Below are positions 57,589-64,000 of a stretch of 64,000 bases of DNA, in pieces (positions within the stretch are counted from its first letter, which is position 1; each line of letters begins with the position of its first letter). Under the pieces are notes generated by a model that was not told the origin of the DNA, did no database searches, and saw only the letters and a list, made by a program, of their open reading frames with translations. The translations under genes were made by a program, and so were the position numbers. Source of the stretch: Mucor racemosus (Eukaryota; Mucoromycota; Mucoromycetes; Mucorales; Mucoraceae); NCBI GenBank assembly GCA_027405735.1, contig JAPEHQ010000024.1, positions 558,001 through 622,000 on the forward strand, given 5' to 3'.

Positions 57589-59044
57589 ACAAATAAAAAA
57601 CTCTGATATCATATGCATAATTGTTGTTCATTTCTCATGATATTCAAAAGAGGAAATGATCTTGTATTTGTTGTATTGCTTAAGTTACCTCTATCAACAA
57701 TTATATTGCCAAGCATTGGAAATTTAATTGTTATAAAGCTTTAATATAATATGATTTACTTCTCAACCAAGATGTTATCATTTAGATGCTCAATTCAGGT
57801 AAGTTGATATTCAGTTGCACTTTAAGACTGCAGGTACCGAAAATTCTATTTTTTCTTAAATAATTCTGCAGTATGAAATCAAATATAATCATGAGGCAAA
57901 TAAATGATACCAGAGACTTACAGATAAATCTATAACTTTGGCATACATGTGTATCCAATATACGTTCAATTAAATTCTGGAATCTACATAAACAGCGATA
58001 CTGTAACTACTTCTGAATTAATTTCTTAATCGGAATCTACAGCCTATCTATTTCTACATGTTTTAAAGGACTTTCATATGAATAAAAAACCTTTTAAATA
58101 TACTATCGAATACATAGAAGTATAAAATGACATATATAGTGTCTGTAAAAAAAATTTACAAGTAAAATGAGCAATCAAGCTAGATAGTGTGTTCATTTCA
58201 AATGGTACCATTATGTATAAACATTACGTAACAAATTCTTGGATAAAAAAATATAAGATTGATGTCTATATGTCCAAAAATATGTGTACAATGTTTAATT
58301 GCATAATACTTTGATTTCGATACCATATAAATTCTTTAAATGCACAAAATATGGACAAAAGCGGCCCTTAAATCGCATGTTTTTTGTCGGTACATCAATA
58401 GCTCAAGAGTAGCTCTTCAGTTTTACAAAATATAGTACAACGAAGCTTAGAGGATTTATACACACAATTGGGCTTGATAAATCTACCAATTTTTAATGAA
58501 ATATTGTCAATTGACAAATAATTTTTTTTTTCATTTTTTATGCCAAAAAAATATAGAGAAAAGGTAAAATTTGAGCGTTTTAATGAGCTTTATCGATTTT
58601 AAACTTTCTCAATCATCCCAAAAGAAAGAGGCAAATCTAATAATTCAATATTGACATTGTATATGTGCAACCGATGATAAATGAATATTATCTAGAAAAG
58701 AAAATCCTCCGAGAGGATCAAGAAAAGTAATTTTTGAACATCAACATTTGCCAAAGGATGATCCTCAGATTTGCTAGCACTTGGGAGTGTCCTTAGTACA
58801 CAATTGATAAATCAAGAAAAAAAATTTATTGTTTTAGTATAGTACCACGTCTATTCAAGATTAGTTGTGGCAAAGAATATAGAAAAAGCAATAAGGATAT
58901 TAACTATAGGGATAAGATTGGAGGAGTGCGTATGGTTGTTAAAGGAAGAAGACAATGTCTTTTTTGATAAATAAGGTTCTTTTTTTGTGGTTTTTTTTTT
59001 CTGGGTTGTCTATTTACAAATTTTATCGAATGTTTCGCATCATC
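57589..59044. other. Intergenic, nothing recognised
   Basis: 3' region of the RhoGAP gene and then AT-rich sequence. No gene or repeat with a second copy in the window was found. Confidence 0.45.
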
Positions 59045-59296
59045 CTACGAAGATGTTTGCTGTTGTGTAGTGGTATCTCTTCTCTTTTTAACGACAATGA
59101 CTACCTTCTTTTTCGTATTAGATTGTTTCTTTTGATCTTCTAAAAATGCTGAACGATCATTTTGGTCATAAGCTGGACAGGGTAATAAAGCGGGACCTGC
59201 CACTGTCAAAACTGCTCCAACAGCAACAGCAACAAAGAGATTGTTGGTTATCCGTTGTTTTTGTGAATGATTTAAATATCGAACTTTTGTCCACAT
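59045..59296 (-). CDS. Small single-pass membrane protein, 83 aa
   Basis: A single exon starting MWTKVRYLNHSQKQRITNNL. One hydrophobic segment follows (LFVAVAVGAVLTVAGPALL, about residues 20-38), then PCPAYDQNDRSAFLEDQKKQ and a basic tail ending in KKRRDTTTQQQTSS. The layout (short basic N-terminus, one membrane helix, PCPAYD motif) would suit a small mitochondrial inner-membrane protein, but I cannot name the family. It is divergent from ATP synthase subunit e, with 382 bases between the starts. A T-rich tract at 59400-59425 lies in the shared upstream region. Confidence 0.6.
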   Translation of the reverse strand: MWTKVRYLNHSQKQRITNNLFVAVAVGAVLTVAGPALLPCPAYDQNDRSAFLEDQKKQSNTKKKVVIVVKKRRDTTTQQQTSS

Positions 59297-59678
59297 GATT
59301 CAAAAAAAATTAGTGTAAGTTTTTCGTTGTTTTATGAACCAAAATGGTGGGTAAGATGCTGTTGTTATTTCCAAAGAAAAAAAAAGAAATGTAATAATGT
59401 TTTTTTTTTTTTTTTTCTTTTTTTGTTCGTAAAATATTATACCAGAACTCCACACAAACAAACCACCCACATTGAAGAGATATTGATGACATCGCAGATT
59501 GGCTAGATGTTGATTTTGTTATACAGAGAGAAAGACATCGCTCGTTCAATTATTGTCAGGGTTGGTTCAATTGCCCCAGTTACCGGCCTTTTTTTTGAAG
59601 TCCAACCCCCTCTTTCCTCCTTCCACCCCTCTCTCTCTCTCTCTCTCTCTTCTTATTTATTAATACTCAGTATATACT
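59297..59678. promoter_or_regulatory. Divergent promoter region with (CT)n tract
   Basis: The upstream region shared by the small membrane protein (minus) and subunit e (plus). A CT-rich segment at 59600-59650, ending in a pure (CT)11 run (59629-59650), lies 28 bases before the subunit e start and is the likely core promoter/leader. Confidence 0.55.
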
Positions 59679-60101
59679 ATGGTTAACAGTGCTGTTGCAA
59701 ACGTACGTATCAATATTCAGATGAATTGCCATTGTAATAATATAGCATTTGATTCTGACATTTACTTTTTTTTCTAGGTTGGACGTTGGTCCGCTTTAGC
59801 CTTTGGTCTTTTCTATGGTTATACTCACAACATTTCTTTGCAAAAGCAAGCCGAACAAAAGAAGGTCGAGTCTGAATATCATCGTAAGGAACTCTTGATT
59901 GAACAAGCTAGACTTGCATACGCCAAGAAGCAATCTGGTGTTGTTGAAACTCCCGCAAAGACTGTTGCATGTAAGTTTTTTGATTTTTGATTTTTGAAGG
60001 ATTTAGTTTAATCTAATTTTTTCTTTTTTATAGTTGACATTGAGGATCCCAAGTTTGATTTAGAGAAATATATTGAACAATATGAAAAGGAAAACAACTA
60101 A
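59679..60101 (+). CDS. TIM11: ATP synthase subunit e, 94 aa
   Basis: Proposed exons 59679-59702, 59778-59970 and 60034-60101. The product is MVNSAVANVGRWSALAFGLFYGYTHN and so on; the membrane segment contains the GxxxG-like pair GLFYG used for dimer contacts, and is followed by a charged coiled-coil-like helix (LQKQAEQKKVESEYHRKELL). The first exon is only 8 codons. Subunit e (Atp21/Tim11 in yeast) sits in the Fo part of the mitochondrial ATP synthase and is needed for dimers that shape cristae. Length matches the family (about 90-96 aa). Confidence 0.9.
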
Positions 60102-60457
60102 AAAGAAAGATTACAGACAATTGTTATATATCACATAATAAAAGAAAACAAAAAACAAAACAAAAAAAAAAGGTCGACCAACTGAAAGCTCTTTTTTTCA
60201 TTATTTATACATTTAACCCCTTGCTATTTTGCTGCCATAAACCGAGATCTCAATGAGAAACGAAGGAAAGGGAGAGAGGGAAAGCGGAAAAAGAGAGAAG
60301 AATCAAATTTATCATTGCATATAATGTTTATTCGTAATTTGATTGTTGTTTTTGGTTTCATTATTTGTAGTTGTTTTGTATTAAATCTGATTCTATCTCT
60401 TCCTTCTTCTTTTCCTTTTCTTTTATACATATAATATCAAATAAATTATAAGCTAAA
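60102..60457. other. Spacer between subunit e and the Byr4/Bfa1-like gene
   Basis: An AATAAAAG-like signal at 60137-60144 follows the subunit e stop. Pyrimidine-rich sequence at 60392-60425 (TCTCTTCCTTCTTCTTTTCC) directly precedes the next gene and is a likely promoter/leader. No gene recognised. Confidence 0.5.
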
Positions 60458-62396
60458 ATGCAAGATAATGACTGGGAAGTTGACATCAACTTAGGTTCAG
60501 AGACAATGCACAAGATCTTTCGTAAAAGAGACATTTTGGCTTATGAACCTGATAAAGACTTAGCATTGGCTTGTGAGAGATATCAATATCCTCAAAATTA
60601 TTTAAACGACGATTTGAGTAGCATTGCAAGCAGTAGTGTCGTATCAAGCCGTTTTTCTGAAATATCTCTTCATCATAATATCGATGGCTTCATGTATGAT
60701 GATCCTGTGTCTCAGCCTACTGAGATGACTATAAAGCAACAACAAAATTTACCTGGTGTTGTAAAGAAATTAGGTCTTCGTTTTCAAAATGTAATACAAG
60801 AAAATGATGATTGGGATGATGATGTTGAAATTCCTACAAAAGGAATTTCATTAAGCTTTTCGCAAAGAAAAGAATACGAACAACAAATTGATTTTGATAG
60901 AGATATTGGTCCTTCTGTTAGTGAACGTGTAGCTCGTTCTTCACTACCTACTGGTGCTTCTGTTGCTAATACTACAAGTATTACCCCAAAATTCAGTTAT
61001 GAAATTGAGCAAGATGATGATCAAGATGATATGGCTGGCCTAGACTTTCCTGTGAATATGGCTACTCTTCCCAAAAGATTAGATGAAAAGAAGAAATGTG
61101 CCAATATTCCACCATCATCACCATTACCATTACCATTACCATTACCATTACCATTACCAAATAATACTAAACCAACCATCTACAAGAGCAAAATACCTAC
61201 TTCCCCAAAATCAAAATTATTGACATCTATGCGTGAAAGAGACGACGAAGACTTTACAGAAGGCTTAAACGTTAAAGAAGGAAACTTTCACATTGATCTA
61301 TCTAGTAGATCATCTATTTCTTCACACCAACTTCAATCAAAATCTACCAGCAATAAAGGAAAATCTCCAGCTAACCTTGCAACTAGTAGATTAGCAAGGT
61401 CTACACTTGTTTCCAAAAGTCGTATACCTGAGCTACCAAAGAGACAACCACTTTTACACCATCAATCTTCATCACCACAATTATCAACTAGACGCAATTT
61501 CTTGGCCAGTACACAATCATCATTGAATCGTGAGACTGAGAACACTGCCGTTAAACAAAGACATCAACAGCAAAAACAACAACAACAACAACAACAACAA
61601 AGACCTGCTATTAATAGAACTTTATTAATCAAGGAACCCACTGAAAGAAAGAGTGCTAATGGATATACTCTAATCTCACGACCCAAGACTAATAAAGGTG
61701 GCTATTGTTCTCAATTAGACAATATGGATAATTTACATGACCTTCGACCTAAATTTTCAAGGCAATTAAAAACTGAAAACAACAACAAAAATACTGTAGA
61801 TTCACAACGTCCCTGGCGTCGAAACATGCAACAACAACAGGTAAGATTTGATTATCTAAATTATTATAGTTATTAAAATTTTATTATAGAAAACTAACAT
61901 TAAATTGATTAAACCTAATGAGCAACCAATCAAAAATAAATACAATGGCATGGTATTTGATACAGTATCTCAAGTTTGGAAAGGAAATGAGAATAGCTTA
62001 TTAGGTTTCCAAGAGAAATCATATCGTCGTCCAATGTTGATGACTCAAAAACAACAAAAGCCGAGTCGCTATGCTGCTGTAATGGGTAACAATATGATAT
62101 TTAATGCCGATGAACAGAAATGGGTGTCTGCATTTGGTCCTCAACAAGAACATAATGAATTAGATGCCATTGAGGATCTTGTTGAAGATACTCCAGTACA
62201 AAGGCGTATCATGATCAATAACAAACATTCAGGGACTGATGTGGAGTTTAAATTATCAGTGGAAACTAAGCGACAAATGATGTTTGATCAGGAAATGCAT
62301 GAACGATTCATTCAACATTGGCCATTAATGGAGGAACCTCTTATTAATAGATCTGGCCATCGTGTGGGCGCTTCAAAATATTTTCTATTTAAATAA
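60458..62396 (+). CDS. Byr4/Bfa1-like regulator of septation/mitotic exit, 629 aa
   Basis: Two proposed exons, 60458-61840 and 61890-62396. The N-terminus has the acidic DNDWEVDINL patch, then EENDDWDDDVEIP-type repeats. The middle is low-complexity with a Pro-Leu run (PLPLPLPLPLPLP) and polyglutamine. The C-terminus carries YNGMVFDTVSQVWKGNE and later MIFNADEQKWVSAFG, paired M-x-F-D/N...W motifs seen in fission yeast Byr4 and budding yeast Bfa1, and ends in SGHRVGASKYFLF. Byr4/Bfa1 forms a two-component GAP with Cdc16/Bub2 at the spindle pole and holds back the SIN/MEN GTPase until mitosis ends. The assignment is by motif memory. The polyglutamine and PL tracts are likely to vary between strains. 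Confidence 0.72.
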
Positions 62397-62588
62397 AATT
62401 CGAAAGATTTAAAAAAAAATATGGAGATATATACACACATTTCTAATGAACTTAAAAAGGAAATTGGTTTTTAACTTGAAGCCCGTTTTTGTAAAATAAT
62501 GTATTTAAACTAACATTTCTCCTTGATTTTACGGAACTTTTTATTTTATTTTATTCTTCTTTTCTTTTATTATTTAATCAATTGAATT
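62397..62588. promoter_or_regulatory. Promoter of the F-BAR RhoGAP gene
   Basis: The 192-base spacer contains a T/C-rich leader (62545-62575) directly before the start codon. No TATA box is clear. Confidence 0.4.
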
Positions 62589-64000
62589 ATGATGACTGTA
62601 GACTTATTAAATGAAGGAGCAAATATCCAGCCTAATGATCTTATCAACCAAATGGCTGAATTAGAGGTAAATTTTACATCTAAATGCAAGGTAAATTCTA
62701 TGCGTTAACAGCAAAACCTTAGGGTGGCTTGCATGCTTTATTAGAAAAAGTGAAGGGCGATTCTCAAATGACCAAGGTAGAATATTATATGTAAATTGCT
62801 GGATCAAAATATCTAAAACATGCATATTTTATGTCAGGACATTTCCACATTTTTAAAGAAAAGGGCATTTTTAGAAGAAAGTTACGGACGAGATATGGTC
62901 AAAGTAGCGCAAGCAACAGCAGAGGCCTTTGACAAGGCACATCCAAAATCAGGGTATGTGACACAATGTAACAAATAAAGGTGGTTGTTTACTTAATATT
63001 TTGTTTTTTAGGACATTCGGTGATGTGTGGATTTCCATGTTGAAAGTGCATGAAAATATTGGAAATCAACGTATTAAATTTGCTGCTACTATTTCTGATT
63101 CAGCAGAAGATTTATTATCAGTTGGTAGAAGTATTGAAAAGGAGAGAAAAAAGGTTTGTTTAATTGTAAATATAGCCTGATCATATTTCGGAATGGCTGA
63201 TAAATGGATCAAAATAGATCAAAGATGCGGGTATGCATTACGAAAAATTGGTAACAGATGCTGATTTACAATTGGAGAAAAGTAAGCAAAAGTTTGAAAA
63301 TACCAATGAAGAATGGGGTCGTGCTGTATCACAAAGAAATCAAGAGCCAACGCAAACCACTAAAAAGAATTTGTTTCGATCTAGTCGAACTCCAGCTCAA
63401 GTAAGTGCAATATGATGCTTTGTAAACTTGAATATTAATGGACAATGATTACACAGCTTGATAGAACAGAAAATGATTGTAGAAACAAAATGGATGCTGC
63501 TGATGCTCAGTATAAAATTCAACAAAAAAAAACTATTCAAACGCATGCAGAATACTACGAATCACACTTGCCAAAAGTGCTCAAGGTGAGGTTTTCTTCA
63601 TGTACAATAAACATGCATGCACAGCTAATTCATTCAAATATAGGAATTAAAAGCAGTAGATGATGAATGCAATGTAGCTCTTCGATATCAATTAGCTAAT
63701 TATGCTTATACATTTGAACAAGCATTGACTGAAGATGGTTTAGCATTAGATAATGACCAAGGAACAGGACTAAGAGGGCTGATTAAGAAGATTAGAAATG
63801 ATGCAGATTGGGTGGAATTTGTTAGACTTTGTACTGAAAGAAGTGGTAGAATTCAAAAGAATGAACTTATTCAACAGGAAAATGTGGTAAAATGTCTTTT
63901 TTTTTCCTTGATTTTTGAGCGAATTTTATTACTAAACCGCCTTATATCAGTTGCCTTCCAATGCTAATTTTAATAATAATCGAGTTTTCGGTGTACCATT
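62589..64000 (+). CDS. RGD1: F-BAR domain RhoGAP (Rgd1-like), 3' end outside window
   Basis: Proposed exons: 62589-62666, 62723-62776, 62838-62953, 63012-63153, 63218-63400, 63457-63585, 63644-63886 and 63951 to beyond 64000, 331 residues in the window. The F-BAR/FCH part shows LKKRAFLEESYGRDMVKVA, FGDVWISMLKVHENIGNQRI KFA and long charged helices (LEKSKQKFENTNEEWGRAV, NDCRNKMDAADAQYKI). The last exon begins LPSNANFNNNRVFGVP, the usual opening of a RhoGAP domain after the F-BAR. Rgd1-type proteins bind phosphoinositide-rich membrane and turn off Rho GTPases at sites of growth and cytokinesis. The GAP domain itself, with its arginine finger, is outside the window, so that half is inferred. Confidence 0.85.

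Overview
The window is nuclear DNA from an early-diverging filamentous fungus, most likely Mucoromycota (Mucorales-type). The DNA is very AT-rich. Genes carry many short GT-AG introns of about 50 to 150 bases, 5' ends are pyrimidine-rich, and gene islands alternate with long repeat-rich stretches. The gene set is eukaryotic throughout: a PITP, a heterotrimeric G alpha, glucosidase I, mitochondrial ribosomal and ATP synthase subunits, RhoGAPs and a Byr4/Bfa1-like septation regulator. The genus is not resolved. All exon maps were built by hand from reading frame, splice sites and family resemblance.

Layout. 1-2610: 3' part of a PPR protein. 2.6-17 kb: repeat territory. Its centre is a foldback structure of about 7.2 kb (5395-12555) whose arms end in fragments resembling a dynein intermediate chain gene. 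One arm is interrupted by an intact-looking 3041-bp Tc1/mariner-type element with a 691-residue DDE transposase. The region also holds a 481-bp MITE, a tRNA-Cys-like sequence and several dispersed repeats. 17.1-25.1 kb: compact gene island with BCD1, a PITP (with an 8-nt microexon), mitochondrial GatC divergent from a UBE2G1-type E2, and a large acidic membrane-anchored protein. 25-28.9 kb: repeats, including another dynein-fragment copy. 28.9-30.5 kb: GH5 beta-mannanase broken by one in-frame stop. 30.5-38.5 kb: repeats plus a 1549-bp long-TIR element carrying one unknown ORF. 38.5-42.9 kb: glucosidase I and mitochondrial ribosomal protein L47. 43-46 kb: repeats and another dynein fragment. 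46-47.3 kb: G alpha. 47.3-55 kb: no gene found, nested repeats including a 363-bp hAT-like MITE. 55-64 kb: gene island with a 75-residue orphan, a RhoGAP, a small membrane protein, ATP synthase subunit e, a Byr4/Bfa1-like protein and the start of an F-BAR RhoGAP that runs off the window.

How the genes relate. There are no operons. Neighbours are mostly unrelated housekeeping genes: mitochondrial translation and energy (PPR, GatC, L47, subunit e), ER quality control (glucosidase I, E2), lipid transfer (PITP) and GTPase signalling (G alpha, two RhoGAPs, Byr4/Bfa1-like). The most unusual material is in the mobile elements: nested insertions with recognisable empty sites in sister copies, a repeat family linked to pieces of one WD40 gene, and a TIR element with an uncharacterised passenger ORF.
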